A stretch of DNA of 64,000 nt from Bradyrhizobium sp. 200 (GCF_023100945.1 NZ_CP064689.1:7856001-7920000); one strand, 5' to 3'; shown: positions 1-9,767, counted from the stretch's first letter. Translations and numbers: made by a program. Notes: a model not told the origin generated them from the sequence alone.

Positions 1-2
1 TC

Positions 3-62
3 GTCTTCGGCCTCTTGGTCAACCTTTGTCGGGAAAAGACCGACTTCGAAGGCTGGCTCTGA
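3..62 (+). CDS. Possible 3' end of a gene entering the window
   Basis: Frame 3 is open from the first base to a TGA at 60-62 and ends in a hydrophobic stretch (VFGLLVNL) followed by a charged tail (TDFEGWL). This would fit the C-terminus of a membrane protein whose body lies outside the window. With only 19 codons visible no family can be named, and chance is possible. Confidence 0.25.
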   Translation, partial: VFGLLVNLCREKTDFEGWL

Positions 63-641
63 TCCATCCACTATCATTTGCACTCTCTTCAGTCGTCCCC
101 GGAGTTCAGCGTGGGGCCAATACCTCAGCGACACACACGCATCGAGCATGACGTAGCTCGCACCACTCATCGGCGCTGTGCCACCGCGCCTATATCACTA
201 TGCGCTTCCACTCAAATAGCCCATCCCGACGGACGACTGGACGCACAATTCGGATTCGTGGCTAGCACGGCGGCGCTACGGCGGACTGTGGAAGCAGTAA
301 CCCGAAGCGCTGGAAGGTGAACATGCGCCTCAATACCGAGGAAGAAATCAGGCGGGTGGATAGCGAATGCCATGACTCGATCGTCACACGAGATCCTTGA
401 TGACACCGTCCACCCTTCAGCGTTCCTCGACTTGAGCGGTTTTGCTCCACGAGCTTCCCTGGGCACTCCAATTGACTCCTTCACGGCGCTAAGGAGCGGC
501 GGCCACCAAATGCCAATCCAAGCGAACGAATCTAACGTCGAAGCCCAAGAGGGTTAACGTCTCCTCGCCTTGAAGCACGGGGATTTTTTGCGGGGAGCGT
601 AGGCAGTCACCCGAGGTTCGCGGTTGGGCGTGCGCTCGGGG
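63..641. other. No gene recognised
   Basis: About 580 bases between the possible gene end on the left and dps on the right. Short open frames occur on both strands, but none has a recognisable domain, a convincing ribosome binding site or protein-like composition. No clear terminator or repeat was seen. Confidence 0.5.
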
Positions 642-1157
642 TTAAGCTCTCCTGGTCGTCTCGAACAAGAACCATGTGCGACGTTCCGCCTCGTCGATCC
701 AGTTTTCGATCAGGCTGGCCGTGGCGACATCGCCATGCTCGTCGCAGACATTGTGGGTCTGCCGCATGCGCTGGGTGAGCGCCAAGTTATCTTCCTTCAG
801 CTCGGCCAGCATGCCTTCGGGCGTGACGAAATCCGCATCATTGTCCTCGATATGCTTCACTCTGGCGATGTGGCCGATCGAGCGGATCGTTGTGCCGCCG
901 ATCTTGCGGGCTCTTTCGGCGATTTCGTCCGTCATCGCGAAGATCTGCGCGGCCTGCTCGTCGAGAAGGAGGTGATAATCCCGGAAATGCGGGCCTGATA
1001 TGTGCCAATGGAAGTTCTTGGTCTTGACATAAAGCGCGAACACGTCTGCCAGAAGCGCAGTGAGGGCGACCGAAATATCCTTGGTGGCATTGGAGCCGAG
1101 ATTGCTCAGCGTGTCGAGCGGCGCCTCGCGGCGCTTTCTCGCGTCTTCTATACTCAT
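642..1157 (-). CDS. dps: Dps-family DNA-protection / ferritin-like protein
   Basis: A 171-residue protein of the Dps/ferritin-like family, the usual Dps length. Dps proteins form dodecamers that oxidise Fe(II) with hydrogen peroxide and shield DNA. Seen: the ferroxidase-helix signature NFHWHISGPHF followed by D and E in DYHLLLDEQ, where His, His, Asp and Glu line the dimer-interface iron site. The start is set by ATG at 1157, preceded by AGGAGAGACC about 5 bases upstream. A longer reading to 1265 adds 36 residues of non-family sequence. It lies downstream of the GMC oxidoreductase on the same strand with a gap of about 215 bases, so it may have its own promoter. The cytoplasmic role in oxidative-stress defence fits the island. 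Confidence 0.9.
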   Translation of the reverse strand: MSIEDARKRREAPLDTLSNLGSNATKDISVALTALLADVFALYVKTKNFHWHISGPHFRDYHLLLDEQAAQIFAMTDEIAERARKIGGTTIRSIGHIARVKHIEDNDADFVTPEGMLAELKEDNLALTQRMRQTHNVCDEHGDVATASLIENWIDEAERRTWFLFETTRRA

Positions 1158-1374
1158 TTTGGTCTCTCCTTCAGGGTTGATGCAGTCTTGCTGTTCGCCG
1201 GGGGATGGCTCTGAACAAGCAATTTTGCGAAACTGTTCACGGCAGTGCGTCACGATCAGGAACACCCCGCCGGCCTAGTCCTTCTGACAAGAGTATAGAC
1301 ACCTCGCGCGCCGCCCCGGCGGGCGTGGGCGGGAGACCGCGGCCATCGCTGTCGCCAGCTTGCGCCAGAGCTCC

Positions 1375-2970
1375 CTAGGTCAGCTTCAGATCCTCGACCA
1401 GCATCGCCGTGGCGTGGCGCGCAAGCGCCTGGGTCGGGGCGTTGGTATTGCCGCTGGTGATGTTCGGCATGATCGAGGCGTCGATCACCCGGAGGCCGTC
1501 GACCCCACGGACCATGAGCCTTGCGTCGACCACCGCTCGCGCATCCTGGCCCATCCGGCACGTTCCGACCGGGTGCCACATCGTTGTCACGACACGCTTC
1601 ACCCATTCGCCGATCTCCGCATCCGACCGGATATGCGGGCCGGGATCCATCTCTTCCTCGATCACCGACGCCAATGACTCCTGGGCCATAACTTCGCGGA
1701 TCGCACGCACCGATTCCACCGCGGCCATCAAGTCTTCCTCCTCGCCCATGAAGTTCGGGTTGATGAGGGGCATCGACGTTGGGTCGCTGTCGGCCAGCCG
1801 CACCCAGCCACGGCTCTTGGGCTGAAGCACCACGAGTTCGAAGGTGACGCCCGAGCGGTCGCCCGCCGGGCCGAGTTGCTCGTTCAAGATGATAGGAGCG
1901 TGATAGCATTGGATCGTGGGTTCGGCGGCAAAGTCCGACGGATTCCAGTGGGTAACCGTCTCGATGCCGTTGCCCGACGCCGGGCCATCCTTGGTGACGA
2001 GATAACGCAGGCCTGCCTTCACGGTGCCGAGGCCATGCGCGACCGCCTGATAGCCGAGATCGCCCTTCACATAGGCACGGACCGGCACCATCGGGTGGTC
2101 GTGGAGATTTTCGCCCACCCCCGGAGAATCGACGATTACCGCGATGCCGTGCCGGCGCAGCTGCTCGGCCGGTCCAATGCCCGAGTGCATGAGGATCTTC
2201 GGGCTATGGACGGACCCGGCCGACACCACGACCTCGCCGGCCATGATCCTCTCGAGGCCGTTGTGCTTCAGCTCGATGCCGACAGCCCGCTTGTTTTCGA
2301 TAAGAATCCGAACGACGGTCTTGCCAGTGAGAAGAGTGACGCGGCCTGAGGCGAGGTGCGGACGCAGATAAGCGTCGACCGCGCTGCACCGTCGCTGATT
2401 TCCGACCGTCGACTGCACCGGCGAGACGCCGATCTGGCTCTCGCCGTTATAGTCGGGATTATAAGGAATTCCATATTCCTGGAAGGCCTTGAGGCAATAT
2501 TGGTTCAGCTCGTTGATGCCCTTGGGCAACTGGACCGCCAGACCACCATTGATGCCGTGATATTCGTCGTGGAAGGTGTCGTTGCGTTCCTGCGCCATGA
2601 AGACGGGAAGCAGGTCTTCATACGACCATTTGCCGGTATCGCCGACCGCTTCTCGCCACGCGGCGAAGTCGCGTATCTGACCACGGACGTAGCACATCGC
2701 GTTGATCGAGGAGCCGCCGCCGAGCACCTTGCCCGAGCGATATGCTCGCTTGGTGCCGTGCTGGGGAACCGTCTCGTACTTCCAGACATGCCGGTCATGG
2801 ACCAGTATATTGGCAAAGCCCGCGGGAATGTGGATGAACGGATCGCGATCCATTTCGCCCGCCTCGATCAGCACGATCGACGCATCGGTGTGTTCGGCGA
2901 GATAACTCGCGACGACGCAGCCGGCCGCGCCCGCGCCAACAATGACAATGTCGTACCCCTCTTGAGACAT
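1375..2970 (-). CDS. GMC-family FAD oxidoreductase (choline/alcohol dehydrogenase type)
   Basis: A 531-residue glucose-methanol-choline flavoprotein that would oxidise an alcohol with FAD as cofactor. Seen: the N-terminal dinucleotide-binding loop GAGAAGCVVASYL near residue 12, GMC signature GKVLGGGSSINAM near 80, second signature GSVHSPKILMHSGIGP near 260, and the C-terminal active-site segment HPVGTCRMG with catalytic His, then ITSGNTNAPT. Length is typical of the choline/PEG dehydrogenase branch. There is no signal peptide, so it is probably cytoplasmic. I chose ATG at 2970 (MSQEGYD); an in-frame GTG at 2991 is an alternative. The shared 24-bp element lies 137 bases upstream and points at this gene. 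The substrate cannot be told from sequence. Confidence 0.9.
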   Translation of the reverse strand: MSQEGYDIVIVGAGAAGCVVASYLAEHTDASIVLIEAGEMDRDPFIHIPAGFANILVHDRHVWKYETVPQHGTKRAYRSGKVLGGGSSINAMCYVRGQIRDFAAWREAVGDTGKWSYEDLLPVFMAQERNDTFHDEYHGINGGLAVQLPKGINELNQYCLKAFQEYGIPYNPDYNGESQIGVSPVQSTVGNQRRCSAVDAYLRPHLASGRVTLLTGKTVVRILIENKRAVGIELKHNGLERIMAGEVVVSAGSVHSPKILMHSGIGPAEQLRRHGIAVIVDSPGVGENLHDHPMVPVRAYVKGDLGYQAVAHGLGTVKAGLRYLVTKDGPASGNGIETVTHWNPSDFAAEPTIQCYHAPIILNEQLGPAGDRSGVTFELVVLQPKSRGWVRLADSDPTSMPLINPNFMGEEEDLMAAVESVRAIREVMAQESLASVIEEEMDPGPHIRSDAEIGEWVKRVVTTMWHPVGTCRMGQDARAVVDARLMVRGVDGLRVIDASIMPNITSGNTNAPTQALARHATAMLVEDLKLT

Positions 2971-3106
2971 CTGCGTCTTTCTCTTTCGCACGATTTTTGT
3001 CGTTCAATAAAACGCCCATAGCCGGCGGAGCGCCATCGCGGCGCCCGATCCAGAGATTGCTTGGACCTTGATTTTGGAAAGTGACCTTGCAACGCCGGCG
3101 AGGGAA

Positions 3107-3130
3107 ATCACCTCTCGCCATGGAGTCGAT
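3107..3130 (-). promoter_or_regulatory. Copy 1 of the 24-bp shared element (E type)
   Basis: Read on the minus strand: ATCGA-CTC-CATGGCGA-GAGGTGAT. About 120 bases around it match the copy at 10425-10448, including flanking blocks ACAATAACGA and GGCGTTGCAAGGTCA. It points toward the GMC oxidoreductase start at 2970. The ends form an imperfect dyad (ATC...GAT). A regulator-binding site is the favoured reading. Confidence 0.6.
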
Positions 3131-3229
3131 AGCCGATCGTTATTGTCGCGCGCCGCGCCGCATGATGCCGTGGCGAGAAGTGCCGCCAACCGTATCGCAC
3201 CTCGAAACCGAGCTTTTATTCTCCTCAAC

Positions 3230-3430
3230 TGTGTGAGACGAGCTGGCGATCAGCGAACCTCCACGTGCCTCGATTAACGGGCGAACCTCTTCGAGCGCCC
3301 TTAAGCCGAGATTGCATGCGGGACACCAACTGCCGCTATAGAAGATTAAGGGGAACGGACCGCGGCGCAGTATCGACGCCGACGAGGATATTGCGCCGTC
3401 TTGGTTGGGCAGACAGAAGAAGCTCCGGGG
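3230..3430 (-). pseudogene. Peroxiredoxin-like (AhpC/TSA) gene remnant
   Basis: A stretch of about 65 codons reads as the thioredoxin-fold core of a peroxiredoxin: FCLPNQDG, RRGPFPLIFYSGSWCPACN, then LRALEEVRPLIEARG. It matches the architecture of the peroxiredoxins at 31159-31893 and 51281-51937. The N-terminal helix and everything after the helix behind the active site are missing. The frame then runs into the repeat flanking element copy 1. I read it as a truncated remnant, not a functional gene. Confidence 0.7.
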
Positions 3431-3556
3431 TGTCGTCCAGCGGTTAACGCCTTTCTCAACTCGGCCGGAGGCCATCAGGTCTCGGCAGCCCGCGCGAGGG
3501 CAATCGCGATATCAGTGGTCATTTCCGGCGTCCAGCATTCCGAACAGCTCGCGCTT

Positions 3557-4612
3557 TTAATCAACCTTTTGCGGGTCTATCGTCGCGAGGTCAGTTCCCG
3601 ACACAGACCACGTGGTCCCGTAAAGATGGATCGGCTCGGCGCGACCACGCAGCGCATGATGACCCAGGTCGGCAAACATCCGCGCTAGATCGCCGCTACC
3701 CTCGGCATGGAGCGCATCGATGAATGAGGCTGTGACGAGCAAGTCGAAGCCGAGAGTGCGGCAGGACGCTTCGACTCGGCTGGCGATATTGACCGTATCG
3801 CCGACCACGGTCAGTTCGAGCCTGCTTTCGCTGCCGATGTCACCTTGCACGATCGGACCGTGGTGAATTCCGACAGCCATGCGTATCTCCTCATCACCGG
3901 ATTGAAGGCGCCGCTTATTCCAGTCGGCGATCGAGTGCAGGATCTTGAGCGCGCCGCGAGCTGCGTTGGTGGCATCGGTTGAGCACGGCAGCGGAACACC
4001 GAACACCGCCATCAGCCCGTCGCCGAGGAATTTGTCGATGTAGCCATTCTCGGAGAAAACGCACTTGCTCAGCAGCGCCTGCAGGTCTCGCAGAAACGCT
4101 ATCACATTCTCCGGTGCCAGCCTCGCGCAATATGCTGTGAAGCCTACCATGTCGACGAACAGCACGGCTGCAGGCTGATAGTGGGTAAGGGAAAGCGGCG
4201 TGTCCATCTCCGCAACTTCATCCACCAGCTCCGGTGCAAAGAATCGTGCCAGATTCGCACGCTGTCGCTGGCTCGCTGAAAGCCGCTCATTCGCCGAAAT
4301 ATTCTCCAAGGCGAGGAACGTGGTGATGCCGATAGCCGCAAGACCCATGCCAGCCCGGAGGATCGCCGCATCCGGGAACCTCAGACCATGCACCAGCACC
4401 AGGCTCAATATGGTCAGCGCTGTGGATCCCGCGGCGGCGACCATGACGCTACGACGGTTGAGACCGATTGTCGAAACTAGCACGACGAAGACATAGAGCA
4501 CCGCGACGGCAAACTCGAAAGGGGTGAGCGTATCGATGGCGAAGATGCCGAGAGCCAGCGCGAATGCAGTAAGCTGCGGATGATTAGGTCTCTTTTTATT
4601 TGCAGGGATCAT
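3557..4612 (-). CDS. Membrane-anchored class III adenylate/guanylate cyclase
   Basis: A 351-residue protein. The first ~120 residues are hydrophobic (several predicted membrane spans, e.g. FALALGIFAIDTL, VAVLYVFVVLVSTIG). They are followed by a linker helix and a class III cyclase catalytic domain from about residue 145. Seen: metal-binding FVDMVGFTAY, KFLGDGLMAVFG with the substrate Lys and second metal Asp, and VVGDTVNIASRVE. The Lys plus Asp pair suggests ATP use, so cAMP is the likely product. The N-terminal part would place the catalytic domain on the cytoplasmic face. It precedes the ICMT-like gene's 3' end on the same strand but is read separately. Its role here is unknown; cAMP could act in stress signalling. 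Confidence 0.88.
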   Translation of the reverse strand: MIPANKKRPNHPQLTAFALALGIFAIDTLTPFEFAVAVLYVFVVLVSTIGLNRRSVMVAAAGSTALTILSLVLVHGLRFPDAAILRAGMGLAAIGITTFLALENISANERLSASQRQRANLARFFAPELVDEVAEMDTPLSLTHYQPAAVLFVDMVGFTAYCARLAPENVIAFLRDLQALLSKCVFSENGYIDKFLGDGLMAVFGVPLPCSTDATNAARGALKILHSIADWNKRRLQSGDEEIRMAVGIHHGPIVQGDIGSESRLELTVVGDTVNIASRVEASCRTLGFDLLVTASFIDALHAEGSGDLARMFADLGHHALRGRAEPIHLYGTTWSVSGTDLATIDPQKVD

Positions 4613-4663
4613 CTGGCTGGCTCGTTAAGGGCCCCGCTCGGTCATTGCTGCCGTGCACCCTGG

Positions 4664-5188
4664 TCAGTAGCCGGGGAAGCGCTCACGCATCGCCCTTTCC
4701 TCCTGAAATATGCGTATGGCCAGCGGAACGGCATAGATCGCCAACCCGACCACGAGAGTGAAATAGGCGTGCAGCACAAGCGCGAAACCGACCAACTCCG
4801 GAAGAATGCTGAGATAGTAGTTGGGGTGGCGAACCCACCGGAAAAGCGGGTGTTTTACCAGCACATGGTTGCGGGCGATCATCAGCTTCACGGTCCACAG
4901 GCGGCCGAGCAGATGCGATACAACCAACAGCATCCCGACCCCGAAGACGTAGAGAACTAGTCCCATGATGGTGATGGGGTCGAAAGAGGCTGCGCGGGCG
5001 ATGCCTTCAATTGAAGCTGCGACATAGAAGGCGATATGCGCCAAGGCGAGCCAACGCGAGTTCCTTTCGCCGTACTCGACGGCCCCGTCCTTTCGAAGCG
5101 CCCTTTCGTTCCGCATCGAAACCACGAGCATGGCGACGCGAAACGCGACGGCTGCAGTGATGAACAGGAAAAGCACGCGGACACCCAT
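4664..5188 (-). CDS. Isoprenylcysteine carboxyl methyltransferase (ICMT)-like membrane methyltransferase
   Basis: A 174-residue integral membrane protein with about five hydrophobic segments. The ICMT/phospholipid methyltransferase signature is seen near the C-terminus: RWVRHPNYYLSILPEL, followed by EERAMRERFPGY. In this family the RHPxY segment and the EE/ERFPxY tail bind S-adenosylmethionine and substrate. Bacterial members methylate lipids or small carboxylates and are often next to type III polyketide synthases; none is visible here. It starts at ATG 5188, 152 bases after the RND pump gene ends, on the same strand. The substrate is unknown. Confidence 0.75.
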   Translation of the reverse strand: MGVRVLFLFITAAVAFRVAMLVVSMRNERALRKDGAVEYGERNSRWLALAHIAFYVAASIEGIARAASFDPITIMGLVLYVFGVGMLLVVSHLLGRLWTVKLMIARNHVLVKHPLFRWVRHPNYYLSILPELVGFALVLHAYFTLVVGLAIYAVPLAIRIFQEERAMRERFPGY

Positions 5189-5340
5189 GAGGTTAACTTA
5201 CTGGCATAAGGCAGGAGTGTTTGTCCGCGCTTGCTGAGATTAGTGCTCAACCAATTCATGCAAACACTCCCGGCGGTATTTGATCACAACGACCTTCGGT
5301 TGCCCGATTTCATTTTTGTGATCTCCCCACAGCCCGCAAC

Positions 5341-8300
5341 TCACCCCGCCGCGGCCGTGGCCGCCGTCGTCTGGGTCGGCTTGCCCTCGTTCTTACCTTC
5401 CGCGAGGTTGCGCACCACCATGTAGAAGATCGGCGTGAAGATCAGGCCGAACAGTGTGACGCCGAGCATGCCGAAGAACACGGCGACGCCGACCGCCTGG
5501 CGCATCTCCGAGCCGGAACCGGTCGACACCACCAGCGGCAGCACGCCGAGGATGAAAGCGAGCGAGGTCATCAGGATCGGCCGCAGGCGGAGCCGGCAGG
5601 CCTCGATGACAGCCTCCAGCCGCGACCTGCCCTCGCTCTCGATGTCGCGCGCGAACTCGACGATCAGGATCGCGTTCTTGGCGGCAAGTCCCACCAGCAC
5701 CACGAAGCCGATCTGGGTCAGGATGTTGACGTCCTGGCCCATGATGCGAACGCCGATGGTGGCCGCAAACAGGCACATCGGCACAATCAGGATCACCGCG
5801 AACGGCAGCGTCCAGCTGCCATATTGCGCCGCCAGCACCAGATAGACGAACAGCACACAGATCGGGAACACGTAAAGGCCGGCATTGCCACCTGTTACCT
5901 GTTGATAGGACAGATCGGTCCATTCGAAGGAAAAGCCGCTTGGCAATGTTTCGTCGGCCAATCGCTTGATGGTGTTGAGCGCCGTCGCCGAGCTCACGCC
6001 CGGTGCCGGCTCACCCTGCAGCTCGGACGCCGGGTAGAGATTGTAGCGCGCGACACGATCCGGTCCCGAGATATCCTTGAAGTCCACGACGCTGCCGAGC
6101 ATCACCATGTCGCCGGCCGCATTGCGGGTACGCAGCCGCGCGAGATCGGAGGTCTCCTTGCGGAATGGGAGGTCGGCCTGTGCGGTGACGTGATAGGTGC
6201 GGCCGAACAAATTGAAGTCATTGACGTAGGTCGAGCCGAAATAGGTCTGGATGGCGTCATTGACGTTGGCGATCGGCACGCCGAGCTTCTGCGCCTTGAC
6301 GCGATCGATATCGACGAACAGCTGCGGCGTATTCGCCGTGAACGGCGAGAACACCGAGGTCAGGTTCGGCGACTTCCGCGCAGCGGCGACGAGCTCGTCG
6401 GTCGCGGCTGCCAGCAGCTCAGGGCCGCGGCCTTGCCGATCCTGGATACGGATGGTGAAGCCGCCGCCGGTGCCGATGCCTGGCACCGCGGGCGGCGGAA
6501 TCACGATGATGAGAGCGCCCTGGATCACCGACAGCCGCTTGCGCAATTCGGCCGTGATGGCATTCGCCGTCAGCCTCCTCTTCAGGCGTGCCTCTGGCTC
6601 GTCGAACACCGGGAACAACGCTGCGGCGTTGCCGGCCTGCGTGCGTGTCGCGCCGGAAAACCCGGCAAACGCCCCGACACGGACGATACCTGGCGTATCC
6701 AGCGCAATCCGCTCGATTTCGCGCACCACCGCAGTGGTCCGCACCAGCGACGCGGCGCCTGGCAATTGCGCCGAGATGATGAGGTAGCCGCGATCCTGGT
6801 CCGGAATGAAGCCCTGCGAGGTAGTGGCGAGCAGCCAGCCGGCGCCGCCGATCAGCGCGAGATAGATCGCGAGCATCACCACCGTGTGCCGGATCACGAA
6901 GTCGGCCACCGACGCGTAGCCGTGCGCCAAACGATCGAAGATGTTGTTGAACAGCGCGCTGAAGCTGTTCCAGCCGCGCGCGATGATGTTCCAGCGCGCC
7001 GGCCGACGTTTCTCCTCGTGCGGAGTAAGAATCTGCGAGGCCAGTGCCGGCGACAGCGTCAGCGAGCAGAAGCAGGAGATCGCGGTCGCAACCGCGATGG
7101 TGACGGCGAATTGCTGGAAGAACTGTCCGGAAATGCCGCCCAGGAAGGCAGTCGGCACGAACACCGCGCAGAGCACCAGCGCGATCGAGACCAGCGCGCC
7201 GCCCACCTCCTCCATGGTCTTGAGCGCCGCCTCGCGCCGGCTCATCCCGAGCTGGAGATGTCGCTCGACATTCTCGACAACCACGATGGCGTCGTCAACC
7301 ACGATGCCAACCGCGAGAACCAGACCGAACAGCGTCAAATTATTGATCGAGAATCCAAGCGTGGCCATCACCGCGAAGGTGCCGACCAACGACACCGGGA
7401 TCGCGATGATCGGGATGATCGCAGGCCGCCAGCCCTGCAGGAAGACCAGCACCACGATGACGACGAGCGCCATCGCCTCGTAGATCGTCTTGATCAGCTC
7501 ATGGACCGATTGGGCGATGAAATCGGTGGGGTTGTAGCCGATGTTGTAGTCGAGCCCCTTCGGGAAGCTCGTCTTGAGCCGCGCCATCGTGTCCTTGATG
7601 CCTTGCGCGGTCGCAAGCGCGTTCGATCCGGGCCGTTGCGTCACCACCATTGCGACGGCCGACTTCCGTAGGATGAAGCTGCCAGTGGCGTAGGCCAGCG
7701 CGCCGAGCTCGACGCGGGCAATGTCGCGCAGCCGCACGGTACGGCCGTCGGAGCCGGCCTTCACCACAATGTCCTCGAACTGCCTGATATCTTTGAGGCG
7801 GCCAGTGAAAACGAGATTCGGCTGGAATGCGCGATCAGCAATCGGCGGCTCCGCGATCTGTCCGCCCGTGATCTGGAGGTTCTGCGCGCGGATCGCTGCT
7901 ATCACCTCGCTCGATGTCAGACCGAGATTGGAGATCCGGTCGGGATCGAGCCACAACCGCATCGAGTAGTCGCGCGCGCCGAACATCTGGATGTCGCCGA
8001 CGCCGTCGAGCCGCAAAAGCTGATCGCGGACCTGCAGCAACGTGTAGTTGGAGATGTAGAGCTGATCGAACGTGTCGTCAGGTGACAGCACGAACACGGC
8101 CATCAGGATGTCGGGCGAATTCTTGCGGGTGACGACGCCGTTGCGCTGGACCTCCTCCGGCAGCCGCGGCTGCGCGATCGCGACGCGGTTCTGCACCAGC
8201 ACCTGGGCCTTGTCGAGGTCGGTACCGAGCTTGAAGGTGACGGTGATGGTGAGCTGGCCGTTCGAGGTCGCCTGGCTGTAGAGATACAGCATGTCCTCGA

Positions 8301-8520
8301 CGCCGTTGATCTCCTGCTCGATCGGGGCGGCGACGGTGTCGGATACGGTCTGCGCCGAGGCGCCCGGATATTGCGTGGTGACGGTAACGGTCGGCGGCGC
8401 CACCTGCGGATATTCCGAGACCGGCAGCGTCTGGTAGGCGATCGCGCCGACGATCAAAAGCACGATCGACAGCACCATCGCCAGGATAGGCTGGTTGATG
8501 GAGAGCCTTCCGAGATTCAT
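5341..8520 (-). CDS. RND multidrug efflux permease (HAE1 family, AcrB/MexB-like)
   Basis: A 1059-residue inner-membrane proton/drug antiporter of the resistance-nodulation-division family. It works as a trimer with the adaptor encoded next door and an outer-membrane channel. Seen: N-terminal span INQPILAMVLSIVLLIVG, porter domain with YPGASAQTVSDTV, proton-relay Asp pair in AVGIVVDDAIVVVENVE, and the partner Lys in GLAAKNAILIVEFARD. Length and 12-span layout are those of AcrB/MexB. The start ATG at 8520 overlaps the adaptor stop by 4 bases (ATGA), showing translational coupling. No outer-membrane factor gene is present in the window. Likely exports hydrophobic drugs, oxidant-derived electrophiles or solvents; exact substrates unknown. 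Confidence 0.95.
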   Translation of the reverse strand: MNLGRLSINQPILAMVLSIVLLIVGAIAYQTLPVSEYPQVAPPTVTVTTQYPGASAQTVSDTVAAPIEQEINGVEDMLYLYSQATSNGQLTITVTFKLGTDLDKAQVLVQNRVAIAQPRLPEEVQRNGVVTRKNSPDILMAVFVLSPDDTFDQLYISNYTLLQVRDQLLRLDGVGDIQMFGARDYSMRLWLDPDRISNLGLTSSEVIAAIRAQNLQITGGQIAEPPIADRAFQPNLVFTGRLKDIRQFEDIVVKAGSDGRTVRLRDIARVELGALAYATGSFILRKSAVAMVVTQRPGSNALATAQGIKDTMARLKTSFPKGLDYNIGYNPTDFIAQSVHELIKTIYEAMALVVIVVLVFLQGWRPAIIPIIAIPVSLVGTFAVMATLGFSINNLTLFGLVLAVGIVVDDAIVVVENVERHLQLGMSRREAALKTMEEVGGALVSIALVLCAVFVPTAFLGGISGQFFQQFAVTIAVATAISCFCSLTLSPALASQILTPHEEKRRPARWNIIARGWNSFSALFNNIFDRLAHGYASVADFVIRHTVVMLAIYLALIGGAGWLLATTSQGFIPDQDRGYLIISAQLPGAASLVRTTAVVREIERIALDTPGIVRVGAFAGFSGATRTQAGNAAALFPVFDEPEARLKRRLTANAITAELRKRLSVIQGALIIVIPPPAVPGIGTGGGFTIRIQDRQGRGPELLAAATDELVAAARKSPNLTSVFSPFTANTPQLFVDIDRVKAQKLGVPIANVNDAIQTYFGSTYVNDFNLFGRTYHVTAQADLPFRKETSDLARLRTRNAAGDMVMLGSVVDFKDISGPDRVARYNLYPASELQGEPAPGVSSATALNTIKRLADETLPSGFSFEWTDLSYQQVTGGNAGLYVFPICVLFVYLVLAAQYGSWTLPFAVILIVPMCLFAATIGVRIMGQDVNILTQIGFVVLVGLAAKNAILIVEFARDIESEGRSRLEAVIEACRLRLRPILMTSLAFILGVLPLVVSTGSGSEMRQAVGVAVFFGMLGVTLFGLIFTPIFYMVVRNLAEGKNEGKPTQTTAATAAAG

Positions 8521-9749
8521 GGCTTGGCACCTGCTGGCTTGTCGCCTGCCCGCGCCTGCACCATTTTCGGCGTCACCTTGGCGCCGACGCGGGCACGCTG
8601 CAGCCCGTCGACGATGACGTGATCTTCCGCCTTGAGGCCCTCGCGAATCACACGCAGCCCTTCATCGAGCGGCCCGAGCACCACCGGCCTTGCCTCCACC
8701 GTGTTGTCGTCCTTGACCACGAACACGATCTTGCGCGACTGGTCGGTGGCTATAGCAGTGTCAGGGATCAGCAGCGCCTCGTAAGGCGCGGAGCCGATGA
8801 TCCGGACGCGGCCGAACTGCCCGGGCAGGATCGAAAGATCCTTGTTTGGGATCACGGCGCGGCTGCGCAGCGTTGCGGTGGAGACGTCCAGTCGATTATC
8901 GAGGAAGTCCATCTTGCCTTCATGCGAGGGTTTTGTCTCGCCGGTCAGCGTCACCTGCACCGGGTTCGGGGTGTCGCGCGAGCTCGGACGCTTGCCTTCG
9001 AACCACAGCCGGCTGTTGCGCTGATAGGTCGCCTCGTCGACGTCGAAATAGATGTAGATCGGATCGAGCGACACGATCGAGGTGAGCAGCGTCGCACCGC
9101 CCTCGCTGCCCTGCACGAGGTTGCCGAGGGTCACCAGATGGCGACTGACGCGACCGGTGATCGGCGCCACCACATGGGTGAATTCGACATTGAGCTTCGC
9201 GGCCTTCAGCGCGCCTTCGGCCTGGGTCTCGGCAGCACGCGCCGCCTGCAGCGCCTGACGGCGCTGATCAACGACTTGTTCGGAGACCGCACTGGTCTGC
9301 ACGAGGGTCAGTCCGCGCTCGAGATCGCGCTTGGCAAGCTCTCCCTTGGCGCGTGCGTCGGCGAGCTGCCCCTCGGCCTGCAGCACGACCGCCTCGAACG
9401 GCCGCGGATCGATGATGTAAAGCAGGTCGCCGGCGCGGACGATCGCACCATCCTTGAACTCTACACTGTTGACGAAGCCGCCGACGCGGGCGCGGACCTG
9501 AACCTCCTGTATCGCCTCAAAGCGGCCGGTGAACTCGTCCCAGTCGGTGACGGTCCGTCTGACCGGTTGCGCCACCGTTACAGGCGGCGGAGGCGCTGCC
9601 GCCTGCGATTGGGCCTTCTCGTCGCAGCCAGCGAGCGCCAGCACGAATAGCATACAGATCGGTGCGTTGCATCGTGGAAGGCGACGAAGCCAACCGCGAT
9701 CGACCCGGGTCGCGGGAGCCGGACGCTCCGTTCTGTCAGTCACACTCAC
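8517..9749 (-). CDS. RND periplasmic adaptor lipoprotein (membrane fusion protein)
   Basis: A 410-residue membrane fusion protein (AcrA/MexA-like). It links the permease at 5341-8520 to an outer-membrane channel. Seen: hydrophobic signal with lipobox LALAGC near residue 42, so it is predicted to be lipid-anchored in the periplasm. Then come a biotinyl/lipoyl half-motif (VRAGDLLYIIDPRPFEAVV), a coiled-coil hairpin rich in Ala/Gln/Arg (residues ~120-200), and a barrel with GNLVQGSEGG. The start is GTG at 9749, chosen because GAGGAG lies about 8 bases upstream. It begins only 18 bases after the stop of the ruined histidine kinase, so any transcript from element copy 2 would read through the remnant into this operon. 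Confidence 0.93.
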   Translation of the reverse strand: MSVTDRTERPAPATRVDRGWLRRLPRCNAPICMLFVLALAGCDEKAQSQAAAPPPPVTVAQPVRRTVTDWDEFTGRFEAIQEVQVRARVGGFVNSVEFKDGAIVRAGDLLYIIDPRPFEAVVLQAEGQLADARAKGELAKRDLERGLTLVQTSAVSEQVVDQRRQALQAARAAETQAEGALKAAKLNVEFTHVVAPITGRVSRHLVTLGNLVQGSEGGATLLTSIVSLDPIYIYFDVDEATYQRNSRLWFEGKRPSSRDTPNPVQVTLTGETKPSHEGKMDFLDNRLDVSTATLRSRAVIPNKDLSILPGQFGRVRIIGSAPYEALLIPDTAIATDQSRKIVFVVKDDNTVEARPVVLGPLDEGLRVIREGLKAEDHVIVDGLQRARVGAKVTPKMVQARAGDKPAGAKP

Positions 9750-9767
9750 TTCCGTCTCCTCAAGGAC

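Noticed and set aside
1256..1909. A 217-codon minus-strand frame overlapping the GMC oxidoreductase gene
   Set aside because: It is the same DNA in a shifted frame; the product is Gly/Arg-rich and without motifs.
3105..3121. Conserved ATG-initiated MARGDFP leader peptide inside E-type elements
   Set aside because: It appears in copies 1, 2, 6 and 9 but is interrupted after two codons in copy 10 and absent in the G and msr types. No shared length or stop position was found.
5824..7671. A 615-codon open frame antisense to the RND permease
   Set aside because: The minus-strand frame encodes a complete AcrB-type protein with all catalytic residues. The antisense product is rich in Arg, His and Asp with no domain, a typical shadow in GC-rich DNA.
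8619..9650. A 343-codon frame antisense to the adaptor gene
   Set aside because: It is a shadow of the well-supported membrane fusion protein and lacks a ribosome binding site or family.
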